Assembly (NCBI GenBank): GCA_964636495.1 | Contig: CAZWSL010000008.1 | Span: 56,109-120,108 of the forward strand | Reading direction: 5' to 3' | Length of the DNA stretch: 64,000 bases | Source: Desulfobacula sp964636495 | Lineage (GTDB): Bacteria > Desulfobacterota > Desulfobacteria > Desulfobacterales > Desulfobacteraceae | Part shown: positions 16,267 to 24,760 of the stretch, piece by piece | How the letters are laid out: the number at the start of each line of letters is the position of its first letter | Numbering within the stretch: position 1 is the stretch's first letter | Position numbers and translations under genes: made by a program | The notes under the pieces: generated by a model | Told to the model about the DNA's origin: nothing | The model's input: only the letters and a program-made list of their open reading frames with translations | The model's database searches: none

Positions 16267-16383
16267 AAGGCTTGGTATCCGGTTGTTTACACGGTAATTT
16301 ATTTTTATATTTCGGCCTGAATTTGAAGCCAAATTTACAATTCATTTTAAAAGAATATTTCTTTTGCAATCATAAGGAGACAC

Positions 16384-17085
16384 ATGAGACTTCATCTATT
16401 AGAACATGATCCGGAAGACATGTCAGATACCTATTTTATCAGATGGGCCAAGAAAAAAGGGTTCAGCGTCTCCCAGACATACCTGTGCAGCAATGAGAAA
16501 GCGCCTTCGCCGGATATGTTTGACTGGTTGATAATCATGGGAGGTTCCCAGCACATCTGGGAAGAAAAACGCTACTCCTGGCTGCTGCCCGAGAAAAAAC
16601 TGATTGCCGATGCATTGGACCAGGATAAGATGGTCCTGGGAATTTGTTTTGGGGCTCAGCTGCTAGCAGAGGCCTTGGGAGGGACCGTATCCACTAACAT
16701 CCACAAAGAAATCGGCTGGCACAAAGTCAGTTTAACTCCTGAGGGCCGTACCAGTCATCTGTTTAAAAATATTTCCAGACAATTCAGCACATTTCACTGG
16801 CATTCCGACCACTGTTCCCTGCCATCCGGCTGCATTCATCTGGCCAGAAGCGGAATCACACAGATTCAGGCTTTCACCCTTGAAGACAGACCGGTCGCCG
16901 GTCTTCAGTTTCATCCTGAATATACGCGTCAGATGGTTGTTCATTATTCAAAACAATTTGGGCACGAATGGGGAGAAGGGCCTTATATTACGCCGCCTGA
17001 AATCGTCTTGCAGCAGACAAAAAAACGGCCTGACGGCTATGAGCTGATGGCGTCTATTATGGACAACATGCTTCAAAAAAGATGA
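16384..17085 (+). CDS. Class I glutamine amidotransferase (GMP synthase-like, YfeJ type)
   Basis: 233 residues forming a stand-alone class I GATase domain: nucleophile Cys88 in LGICFGAQLLAEALGG and His177/Glu179 in LQFHPEY complete the triad. Such free-standing proteins hydrolyse glutamine or gamma-glutamyl compounds; PuuD, which releases glutamate from gamma-glutamyl-GABA, is a distant relative of another subgroup. Given two gamma-glutamyl ligases close by, removal of a gamma-glutamyl group is an attractive but unproven role. It has its own promoter and an AAGGAG site, is on the opposite strand from the BMC genes, and is followed by a 284-nt gap before the tRNA terminator. Confidence 0.85.
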   Translation: MRLHLLEHDPEDMSDTYFIRWAKKKGFSVSQTYLCSNEKAPSPDMFDWLIIMGGSQHIWEEKRYSWLLPEKKLIADALDQDKMVLGICFGAQLLAEALGGTVSTNIHKEIGWHKVSLTPEGRTSHLFKNISRQFSTFHWHSDHCSLPSGCIHLARSGITQIQAFTLEDRPVAGLQFHPEYTRQMVVHYSKQFGHEWGEGPYITPPEIVLQQTKKRPDGYELMASIMDNMLQKR

Positions 17086-17330
17086 TCTCTTTTTTTGCAT
17101 TTGCAAATTTAAAATGTTACACCAATGCCGTTTGCTACTTCGACTTTCAGCATCACCGGAGATGGCCCACGGACATGATGATACTGGCTGTTTCTCCCAT
17201 CTACAGCAGCTGCGTAATGATTTCCGGGAACCGAAAACCCAGCTGCTGCCATAAGGTTGGAAAAATTAATTTTGGATTGGTAATTTGGCAGCAATTGGCA
17301 GCAGAAAAATAGAGTGGTAGCAAAATCAAA

Positions 17331-17361
17331 AAGGGTTTACGGATATTTTTCGTAAACCCTT
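17331..17361 (-). terminator. Rho-independent terminator after the tRNA gene
   Basis: On the minus strand an 11-bp stem (AAGGGTTTACG paired with CGTAAACCCTT) encloses a 9-nt loop and is followed by TTTTTGATTTTG. It lies 8 nt past the CCA end of the tRNA. Confidence 0.8.
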
Positions 17362-17369
17362 GATTTTAA

Positions 17370-17445
17370 TGGTAGGCACGAGCGGACTTGAACCGCTGAC
17401 TTCTACCGTGTCGAGGTAGCACTCTACCAACTGAGTTACGCGCCT
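17370..17445 (-). tRNA. tRNA-Val (anticodon GAC), with C33
   Basis: A full 76-nt cloverleaf can be drawn on the minus strand: 7-bp acceptor stem (AGGCGCG with CGTGCCT, one G-U pair), D-arm ACTC/GAGT, anticodon stem CTACC/GGTAG, 5-nt variable region, T-arm AGCGG-TTCAAGT-CCGCT, discriminator A and an encoded CCA. The anticodon loop is TCGACAC, giving GAC at 34-36. Position 33, almost always U, is C. All stems are intact, so it does not look like a decaying copy. A terminator follows directly. Confidence 0.82.
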
Positions 17446-17500
17446 TTATTTTTGTTTCTACCTACCAGACCCCCCATGCTGTGTCAAGAAAAACGTGATA

Positions 17501-18772
17501 CTATTGTGTGGTTTTTATATTTTTATTTTCCTCTGCTGCACTGTTCTGGGAATCCTGGTCCAGTGTAAACAACTCCTCCTTTTCAATAAATCTGATATTT
17601 ACCAAACTGTCAGTTACATCTGAAATTTCCAGACCGAAATCATCAAATGTTTTCAGCATCAGAGTGTTGGCAAACTGAGAAGAACTGCCTTTATAAAAAA
17701 TTTCGATCAGAGCAGATCTTGAGGCTATTTCTTTGTGCTGCAGGTTTTCGATTCCAGGCATCTGTTTTAACTTCTGTTTTAAAGCAATAAATCTGGATAA
17801 AAAATTATCTCCCTCTATATTCACATCAAAGGACTGCTCTTTTCTTAAATTCTGAAGCCAGTAAATGCTTATTCTGTCAGTCAGGTCAGCAGCAGAAAGA
17901 GTTGCAGCTTCTGAAAGGGCCTCTATATTACCCTCTTCTTCCATATTACTCTTGGCCACGGCCTTGATTGTAGACTCAATGACTTTTTCTCCTGTTTCAA
18001 GGTCATAACAAGCAAGGTTGACTCTGCCATTAAAGGTTTTGTCTGTACCCATACGGTTGATGGCTTCTGAAGAGCTTGCTTTTCCAAAAATAATCATATC
18101 TGCTTTCATCTCCCTGCCAAGATCTTTAGCAGCTTCAATATCATATATGGAATCAAAGGAAATATTATAAAAAGAGGGATCAGGGCGATGATTACTCTCT
18201 CCTGCAATAGTGAATTTCTCCTGGATCATCTTATCAAGGATAATTTTTTCCGCAATGGATTGATATGGGGCTGAATCACTGTTCCACCAGTGCTGTACAA
18301 AGGGGTCAGCAGGGGTTTTTTCAGCGATAAACAGTAAAACTGAAGGTTTATCCCGGCTGGTATTAATGATTCTTGCATGGGAGAGCGTCTGCTCAAGGGA
18401 AGCAAGATCAACCTTGGATTCGACTCCTACAAGATAGTGGTTGTGATTTTCAACTCCGCCTATAACGCGATATGTGATGATATAATCTGATGTACGGGAA
18501 AGGATCCTGTCATAGAGAAAATCGAGGTTGGATGCAAGGGTTTCCCTTGATACCAGTGATATGACAGCTTCCTGAACAGAAATCTTTAATGCATCAGCAA
18601 CAGCAGCCTGTTTTGCCTGCTGAGTATTATGATTAATAATTTTTCTGTTTCCGGTGGTTACATTAATCATCACATCACTGTTTTTAGCTGAAAATACCGG
18701 TGTTCCCATGAATATTGAAACTGATAACAGAAACATGACAATCAAAACAGTGCGTGTTTGTTTTTTAAACAT
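17501..18772 (-). CDS. Secreted protein of unknown function (FlgT-like N-terminal region)
   Basis: 423 residues with a signal peptide (about 1-28, ending GTPVFSA). The next segment (NTQQAKQAAVADALKISVQEAVISLVS) resembles the repeated N-terminal motif of LPP20/FlgT-like periplasmic proteins. A middle region (VLLFIAEKTPADPFVQHWWNSD to DMIIFGKASS) looks like the TolB/CsgG-type fold seen in envelope assembly factors. No enzyme motif is seen. It ends with a charged tail. The stop lies close to the tRNA, and the start is 5 nt after the polyprenyl synthase stop, so the two are an operon. Function is not assigned. Confidence 0.75.
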   Translation of the reverse strand: MFKKQTRTVLIVMFLLSVSIFMGTPVFSAKNSDVMINVTTGNRKIINHNTQQAKQAAVADALKISVQEAVISLVSRETLASNLDFLYDRILSRTSDYIITYRVIGGVENHNHYLVGVESKVDLASLEQTLSHARIINTSRDKPSVLLFIAEKTPADPFVQHWWNSDSAPYQSIAEKIILDKMIQEKFTIAGESNHRPDPSFYNISFDSIYDIEAAKDLGREMKADMIIFGKASSSEAINRMGTDKTFNGRVNLACYDLETGEKVIESTIKAVAKSNMEEEGNIEALSEAATLSAADLTDRISIYWLQNLRKEQSFDVNIEGDNFLSRFIALKQKLKQMPGIENLQHKEIASRSALIEIFYKGSSSQFANTLMLKTFDDFGLEISDVTDSLVNIRFIEKEELFTLDQDSQNSAAEENKNIKTTQ

Positions 18773-18777
18773 CTCTT

Positions 18778-19725
18778 TTATACCTTTCTTTCAATTGAGT
18801 AGTCTGCAATCTGATATAAAAGCTCTTTTGAGCTGCAGTCATGGAAATTATGTAAACACTCTTTTGCTTTTCTTACATGGCTGCGAGCTTTTTTTTCAGT
18901 ATATTCAATACCTTTATATTCATATAATTTCTTTTTGAGTTTTTCAAATTTATCAGGTTCAAATCTGTTTGAAGTTATAAAACAGCTTATCCACTCCTTA
19001 TCTTTTAAGGATGCATTGGCAAGAGAATGGATCAAAGGCAGGGTGAGCTTTCCTTCCCTTATATCAGCTCCTGGATTTTTTCCAAGCTCTTCTGCAGATG
19101 CTGTATAATCAAGAAGGTCATCAGCCATTTGAAATGCAATGCCGATATGGAATCCATACTGTTCAAGTGCATCTTTGCGTGTTTTATCCGCATTGGCAAG
19201 AACAGCACCGCTTTTGCATGCCCCCTGAATTAAAACAGCAGTTTTTCTTCTGATTATTTCAAAATATTCATCTTCACCAAGATCAAGGCATCCCTTTTTA
19301 TCAAGCTGGTCTATTTCACCCTGGGACATCTCCCTTGTGATTTTTGCAATAACAGAAATGATTTCAGGCTTTTCAGTTTTTGCAGCAATATCCAGAGCAG
19401 TTGCAAGAAGAAAGTCTCCGGTTAAAACAACTTTAGGAGCAGACCATTTGGTGTGGGCGGCTTTTTTACCGCGTCTTACTGCAGCTTCATCCACAACATC
19501 ATCATGGAGAAGTGTTGCAGCATGGAGATACTCAAATATTGTGGAAAAATTAATTTCAAAACTCTCTTTGTAACCGCAAAGTCTTGCACTGTGAATCATC
19601 AGAAGCGGTCGGAGTCTTTTTCCACCGCTGAAAAGGAGGTGGGATGCAATCTCTTTTACCAGATTGATGTTTGGATTCAGGTTCTGTTCAAGGGTGGTTT
19701 CTATCTTTTCAAGATCAGGAAGCAC
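18778..19725 (-). CDS. Polyprenyl diphosphate synthase (IspB-like trans-prenyltransferase)
   Basis: 315 residues from a GTG at 19725. Both aspartate-rich motifs are present: LLHDDVVDEA (about residues 73-82) and FQMADDLLDYTA (about 197-208); GGKRLRPLL binds isopentenyl diphosphate. It makes the long isoprenoid tail of a quinone (menaquinone in anaerobes of this type) or another C30-C50 chain. The start is uncertain: no ribosome site precedes the GTG, but the frame continues upstream to an ATT at 19758 preceded by TAAGGA at good spacing, which would add 11 residues (about 326 aa). Downstream gene starts 5 nt after its stop. Confidence 0.92.
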   Translation of the reverse strand: MLPDLEKIETTLEQNLNPNINLVKEIASHLLFSGGKRLRPLLMIHSARLCGYKESFEINFSTIFEYLHAATLLHDDVVDEAAVRRGKKAAHTKWSAPKVVLTGDFLLATALDIAAKTEKPEIISVIAKITREMSQGEIDQLDKKGCLDLGEDEYFEIIRRKTAVLIQGACKSGAVLANADKTRKDALEQYGFHIGIAFQMADDLLDYTASAEELGKNPGADIREGKLTLPLIHSLANASLKDKEWISCFITSNRFEPDKFEKLKKKLYEYKGIEYTEKKARSHVRKAKECLHNFHDCSSKELLYQIADYSIERKV

Positions 19726-19808
19726 CTTGTCAATAATTTTCTGTTTTAAACTTTTAATTTTAAATCCTTAAGTTTTAATATTCAGATTCAGGTTTTCAGA
19801 ACCATGGC

Positions 19809-21137
19809 TCATGCAATCACGCCTGCAATATCATATTCATAGGCATCTGTAATTCTTACATTAACAAAGGTGTTAATTTCAAGTTCATTTTCATAAATAA
19901 ATGTTACACCATCCACATCAGGTGCCTGAAATCTGGTTCGTCCTATGTATAATCCCTTTTCCGGGTTTTCTTCAACAAGCACTTCAAATACTTTTCCAAC
20001 ATATAGTTCATTGATATTTTTAGATATTCCGGCCTGGACATCCATGATCATATCATGTCTTTTTTCTGCTATATCTTTTGAAACATGGTTTTTAAAATGG
20101 TGGGATTTGAGATCATTAGCATCTGAATAGATAAATACGCCAAGGTGATCAAACTGAATCTCTTTTATAAACTGCATTAAAGTTTGAAAATCAGAGTCTG
20201 TCTCTCCAGGGAAACCGACAATAACGGTAGTGCGCAGAACCGCTTCATTATCAATTTTGCGGATTGTCGTGAAAAGATCATAGAGATCGCTGTTTGTATA
20301 CGGGCGTCCCATTTTTTTCAGAATGTTTGAAGAAGCGTGCTGAACCGGGACATCATAATAGGAGCAGATGTTTTTATGATTTTTTACAGTCTGGATAATT
20401 TTTTCACTCAAGGTGGAGGGGTGGGTATATAAAAATCGTATCCATGCAGAATCGTTTTTGACAGTTTCAGCCAGTGGAATCAGAACCTGGTCAAATGGTG
20501 TGTTCTTTTTTAAATCAAGGCCATAATCTGTTGTGTTTTCAGCAGTGAGTATAATCTCTTTAATGCCTGAAGCGGTAAAATTCCCTGCTTCAGTGCAGAT
20601 GTCTTCTACCGGTCTTGAACGCTGGTTTCCGCGAAGATGAGGTATGATACAATAGGTGCATTTCCTGCTGCACCCTTCTGATACTTTTATATATGCGAAA
20701 ATATCTGATGTCAGCTCTCTTGATTCCGAGGGATTTTGAAATCCGCGGTTAGCGGGGTCGGGAAAAACGGTTAATGTCTTTACCTCTCTGTTCTCTACAG
20801 CTTCAACAATATTGTCACATGCACCGGTTCCGAGAAATACATCAACCTCGGGCAGAGAAGATGCAAGGTTTTCATCATTTTTATATCTCTGGGCAAGACA
20901 CCCTGTAACAATCAGTCTTTTACACTCTCCCAGCTCCTTCAACTCTGCCATTGCCAGAATAACATCAACAGCCTCGTCAGAGGCTGTTGATATAAATGTA
21001 CATGTGTTTACAATAATAACGCCGGCAAGAGCGGGATCATCTGTCAGGCTGTGACCGGCAGCCACAAGCTTGCCCAGCATGATTTCACTGTCAACCTGAT
21101 TTCTTGAGCATCCAAGGGTTTCAAGGAAGACTATCAT
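19809..21137 (-). CDS. rimO: Ribosomal protein S12 methylthiotransferase RimO
   Basis: 442 residues with the three RimO domains: an N-terminal UPF0004 domain (VFLETLGCSRNQVDSEIM, VIIVNTCTFISTASDEAVD), a radical-SAM core with CSRKCTYCIIPHLRG binding the catalytic cluster, and a C-terminal TRAM domain (about 375-442). RimO adds a methylthio group to an aspartate of ribosomal protein S12, rather than to tRNA as MiaB does; the opening IVFLETLGCSRN favours RimO. Its ATG overlaps the stop of htpG by 4 nt (ATGA), so it is translated with the chaperone. Confidence 0.95.
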   Translation of the reverse strand: MIVFLETLGCSRNQVDSEIMLGKLVAAGHSLTDDPALAGVIIVNTCTFISTASDEAVDVILAMAELKELGECKRLIVTGCLAQRYKNDENLASSLPEVDVFLGTGACDNIVEAVENREVKTLTVFPDPANRGFQNPSESRELTSDIFAYIKVSEGCSRKCTYCIIPHLRGNQRSRPVEDICTEAGNFTASGIKEIILTAENTTDYGLDLKKNTPFDQVLIPLAETVKNDSAWIRFLYTHPSTLSEKIIQTVKNHKNICSYYDVPVQHASSNILKKMGRPYTNSDLYDLFTTIRKIDNEAVLRTTVIVGFPGETDSDFQTLMQFIKEIQFDHLGVFIYSDANDLKSHHFKNHVSKDIAEKRHDMIMDVQAGISKNINELYVGKVFEVLVEENPEKGLYIGRTRFQAPDVDGVTFIYENELEINTFVNVRITDAYEYDIAGVIA

Positions 21138-23056
21138 ATCGCCCTGGTCATCAGATCTCCAAGCTGTTTTGAAAATTTTGCAGGATTGTCCAGTTTGCCA
21201 CCTTCACTGATCACTGCTATATCAAAAAGAAGATCACTGTAGTCCTTTAAAACCGGGTTGGTGGTATCGGTTTCAAAGAGTTCTTTTATCTTATCCATAA
21301 CCGGATGATTAACATTGACCTCCATGATACGTTTCTGGTCCGGGGTTTTCTGACCTGAAGCTTTCATGATTTTTTCCATATAAGCGCTCATTCCATAATC
21401 ATCTCCTGAAAGGCAAGACACAGAATCCTTAAGTCGGTTGGATACGACTACATCCTTTACCTTCTCTTCCAGTTTTCCTTTGAGAAAAGAGAGAAGCGCT
21501 GAATATTCATTTTTCTTGTCATCATCAACTTTTTCAAGATCAAGATCCCCTTTTTCAGCACTCTTGAGCTTTTTCTCCTTGTATTCAGGCAAAGACTGGG
21601 TTACCCATTCATCAATCGGATCGATCATTAAAATGACTTCATAATCCTTTGATTTTAAAGATTCAAGCAGAGGTGAATTCATCAAAGAAGTGAGGTTCTC
21701 TCCAGTGAGATAGTAAATCTCTTTCTGGTCTTCTTTCATGTTTTCAATATATTCATCAAGGGAGATATATTTATCACCGGATTTGGTGGTCTTATACCTT
21801 AAAAGTGCCGCAATTCTCTCTTTGTTTCCAAAGTCAGTCGGAATTCCCGCTTTGAGAGCCTGGCCGAATTCATTGAAAAACTCTTCATATTTCTCTTTTT
21901 CCATGCCTTCAAGAACGTTGAAAATCTGTTTAACAAGATTTTTCTGTATATTTCTTACAAGACGATCCTCCTGGAGTATTTCACGGCTCACATTGAGATT
22001 AAGATCAGGTGCATCCACCACACCCTGAACAAAACCAAGATAATCAGGAAGCAGTTCCTTGCAGTCGTCCATTATAAATACCCGTTTGCAATAAAGCTGC
22101 ATTCCATGTTTTCTTTCCGGTCTGAAAAGATCCATGGGTGCCTTTGAAGGCAGGTACATTAGAACATCATATTCTGTTACACCCTCAAATTTTTTATGAA
22201 TGGTTTCAAGCGGTTTATCCCAGTTATGGCTTATATGTTTATAAAACTCCTCATGCTCCTGTTCTGTAACCTCATCTTTTGCTTTTGACCAGATTGCCTT
22301 TCTGGAGTTTAATGTCTCATCTTTTCTGACTTTTCTGAATGTATCTCCAATTGGTTTGCCATCTTTATCTTTAATGATCTCATTTTCCGGGATGGGTTCT
22401 GATTTTTCCATATTCATTATAACAGGGTAGGTTACAAAATCAGAATGTTTTTTAACGATATGCTGGATTGTATACTCTTCAGTAAAATCCTGCTCTCCCT
22501 CTTCAGTGTCTTTAAGAAATAAGAGTACATCCGTACCCCGTTTTTCTTTTTCAATTTCCTGAATGGTATAGGAACCCTGACCATCGGATTCCCACCTTGT
22601 GCCCATTTTTTCATCCGGGGCTTTCGTATCAATCCTCACTTTATCAGCTGCGATAAATGAAGAGTAAAATCCTACACCAAACTGACCAATCAGATCAGCA
22701 GAAAGCGTATCCTCTTTTTTTGAGTTTTTTAAGGCATCCATAAATGCTGCAGTACCCGACTGGGCAATGGTTCCTATATTGTCATTTACTTCATCAAAAC
22801 TCATTCCAATTCCATTATCGGAAATCTGGAAAGTATTTTTTTCCTTATCAACTGTTAAGCGGATACGATAATCATTATCATCACTGAACAGATCCGGATC
22901 AGTCTGTTCTTTGAATTTTGCCTTGTCAATGGCATCGGAAGCATTTGAAATAAGCTCCCTTATAAAGATTTCTCTGTTGGAATAGAGCGAATTAATTATA
23001 AGGTGTAAAAGCTGCTGCACCTCGGTTTTGAATTTTCGTGTTTTCTTTGTTCCCAT
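21134..23056 (-). CDS. htpG: Hsp90-family chaperone HtpG
   Basis: 640 residues, full length for bacterial Hsp90. The N-terminal GHKL ATPase shows ELISNASDAIDKAKF, DNGIGMSFDEVNDNIGTIAQSGT and GQFGVGFYSSFIAADKV; the middle domain has DLNLNVSREILQEDRLVRNIQKNLVKQ, and the dimerisation domain follows. It folds client proteins in the cytoplasm. It heads a two-gene unit with rimO. No CIRCE or sigma32-like promoter is recognised in the 149-nt gap upstream. Confidence 0.98.
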   Translation of the reverse strand: MGTKKTRKFKTEVQQLLHLIINSLYSNREIFIRELISNASDAIDKAKFKEQTDPDLFSDDNDYRIRLTVDKEKNTFQISDNGIGMSFDEVNDNIGTIAQSGTAAFMDALKNSKKEDTLSADLIGQFGVGFYSSFIAADKVRIDTKAPDEKMGTRWESDGQGSYTIQEIEKEKRGTDVLLFLKDTEEGEQDFTEEYTIQHIVKKHSDFVTYPVIMNMEKSEPIPENEIIKDKDGKPIGDTFRKVRKDETLNSRKAIWSKAKDEVTEQEHEEFYKHISHNWDKPLETIHKKFEGVTEYDVLMYLPSKAPMDLFRPERKHGMQLYCKRVFIMDDCKELLPDYLGFVQGVVDAPDLNLNVSREILQEDRLVRNIQKNLVKQIFNVLEGMEKEKYEEFFNEFGQALKAGIPTDFGNKERIAALLRYKTTKSGDKYISLDEYIENMKEDQKEIYYLTGENLTSLMNSPLLESLKSKDYEVILMIDPIDEWVTQSLPEYKEKKLKSAEKGDLDLEKVDDDKKNEYSALLSFLKGKLEEKVKDVVVSNRLKDSVSCLSGDDYGMSAYMEKIMKASGQKTPDQKRIMEVNVNHPVMDKIKELFETDTTNPVLKDYSDLLFDIAVISEGGKLDNPAKFSKQLGDLMTRAI

Positions 23057-23205
23057 AATGGCTCCCCTATTTATTATATAATATTATTAAAAATTAATTT
23101 CATAATAATTGTAGCAAAAATAAAAATGTCAAGACAGGTTATGGAAATTTAGGGAAATATCCTGGCAGTGGGGCGGGCTGGTTTTAACTGATCGTCTGTT
23201 TTTGA

Positions 23206-23442
23206 TCATATTTTTTTTGGTTTGCACAGCCTTGAAGATTTGACAGATAATCTGCCACATTTTTTACAGGTATATTTCAGTTTTTTCAGCTTTGGTTTGC
23301 AGACATGTTTTGCATTCATGGAGGCGGCACCGCAGTCTTTACATACAAAAGCCTCGGTTATTTCAGTAGGGTTACAAAGATGTCCGGCTCTTTTTGTCTT
23401 TTTTTTGCATGTTTTACATGCCCGCTGTTTTTTTTTACCCAT
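23206..23442 (-). CDS. Small basic protein with three tandem cysteine motifs
   Basis: 78 residues made of three imperfect repeats: CKTCKKKTKRAGHLCNP, CKDCGAASMNAKHVCKP and CKKCGRLSVKSSRLCKP, each C-x2-C-x9/10-C-x-P. Each repeat has three cysteines, with a His in the first two, enough to bind one zinc per unit. The protein is strongly basic, suggesting nucleic-acid contact, but no known domain is recognised. An AGGAGA ribosome site precedes the ATG. It stands alone between htpG and the thioesterase gene. Confidence 0.75.
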   Translation of the reverse strand: MGKKKQRACKTCKKKTKRAGHLCNPTEITEAFVCKDCGAASMNAKHVCKPKLKKLKYTCKKCGRLSVKSSRLCKPKKI

Positions 23443-23766
23443 GATAAATCTCCTGTCTGTTTTTCATAATCAGTTTTAAATTAAACAGATAATAATCATC
23501 GAAAATGACAAAATCAATTGTTAAACTTTGATCAAGAATGCAGAAACCAGAAATACTGCAGGCCCGGCAGGTTGTTAAAGCAAGATTCATTGCTGCTGTA
23601 CCCTTTTTAAAACCAGGCAGTTTTTTTGCCATCTGTTACCTGAAATTTTATTTTTCTGGCCGGTTTTGCAGGAGGATTGAAAAAAATAGCAAACAGTATT
23701 AAGATACTGCATTTTGTTAACTATTGCGAACATGACAGCTTAATCAGATATGAAAAGGTAGATGAA

Positions 23767-24645
23767 ATGAATGTCTGTACAGAAGGGAATGTGCTGGAAG
23801 AGTTACTTCAATTGTTAGAACTCGAGAAGATAGAAGAAAATATTTTTCGTGGTCAGAGCCAGGATCTCGGATTTGGTAATGTTTTTGGCGGTCAGGTAGT
23901 CGGACAGGCTTTATCTGCAGCATCACAAACTGTGTCTGCCGATTTTTACGCACACAGCCTTCATGGTTATTTTATGATGCCGGGAGATGCAGCAAAGCCA
24001 ATTGCATATACTGTAGACTGCATCCGTGACGGGAAAAGTTTTGTAACCCGAAGGGTAGTGGCTGTTCAGAACGGACGTGCTATCTTCTCCATGGCTTCAT
24101 CTTTTCACAGGCAGGAAGAGGGATATGAGCATCAGGATACCATGCCGGATATTGATGGTCCCGAGGGCCTTGAATCAGAAGTTGAAATGGCCAGAAGGCT
24201 TGCCCATAAAATCCCTGAAGAGATTGTTGAAAAATTGCTGTGTAAAAAACCCATTGAGATCAGAGTGGTAAATCCAATGGATACGTTTAACGCAAAAGCC
24301 ATGCCTCCGGAAAAATTTGTCTGGTTCAAGGCCATTGATAAAATTCCAGACAACTCTGCTGCCCATCGCTATATGCTTGCCTATGCGTCTGATTTCCATC
24401 TTGTTGGAACAGCTCTGTATCCCCATGCTAAAACGTTCTGGTCTCCGGACATGAAGGTGGCAAGCCTGGATCATTCCATATGGTTTCATGGAGACCTTAA
24501 AATGGATGAGTGGCATCTTTATGTAATGAAAAGCCCAAGGGCGGCAAAGGGGAGAGGGTTGAACATGGGATCTGTTTTTACAAGAGAGGGCAGACTGGTC
24601 GCCAGTGTTGTCCAGGAAGGATTAATCCGGCATATAAAAAAATAG
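23767..24645 (+). CDS. tesB: Acyl-CoA thioesterase II (TesB)
   Basis: 292 residues from the ATG at 23767, which has AAAAGG upstream and gives the length and opening expected of TesB; the frame extends to a TTG at 23677 that is too close to a GGAGG to be a good start. It has two hot-dog domains: LEKIEENIFRGQSQDLGFGNVFGGQVVGQAL opens the first and LASLDHSIWFHGD lies in the second, carrying the catalytic Asp. It hydrolyses acyl-CoAs to free acid and CoA. It is followed 115 nt later by a cyclase-family gene on the same strand. Confidence 0.92.
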   Translation: MNVCTEGNVLEELLQLLELEKIEENIFRGQSQDLGFGNVFGGQVVGQALSAASQTVSADFYAHSLHGYFMMPGDAAKPIAYTVDCIRDGKSFVTRRVVAVQNGRAIFSMASSFHRQEEGYEHQDTMPDIDGPEGLESEVEMARRLAHKIPEEIVEKLLCKKPIEIRVVNPMDTFNAKAMPPEKFVWFKAIDKIPDNSAAHRYMLAYASDFHLVGTALYPHAKTFWSPDMKVASLDHSIWFHGDLKMDEWHLYVMKSPRAAKGRGLNMGSVFTREGRLVASVVQEGLIRHIKK

Positions 24646-24760
24646 TGTAACAAACCCGGTTGCTGAATCCACTTTTTCCAGGCTTCTCCCTGCTGAAAAG
24701 CCTTCCAGGAGCATCCATCTGACAAAGGAACTGAATCAAAAAAGAGTGAAAGGAGTTAAC

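Noticed and set aside
16254..16268. TTTTTTGTATGATAAG shared with 31839-31853, possible dispersed repeat
   Set aside because: The match does not extend, and at 16261 it is simply the -10 region of a promoter in AT-rich DNA.
17109..17294. 61-codon minus-strand frame between the amidotransferase and the tRNA
   Set aside because: No ribosome site and no known family; could be a phage or integrase relic by its place beside a tRNA, but nothing supports it.
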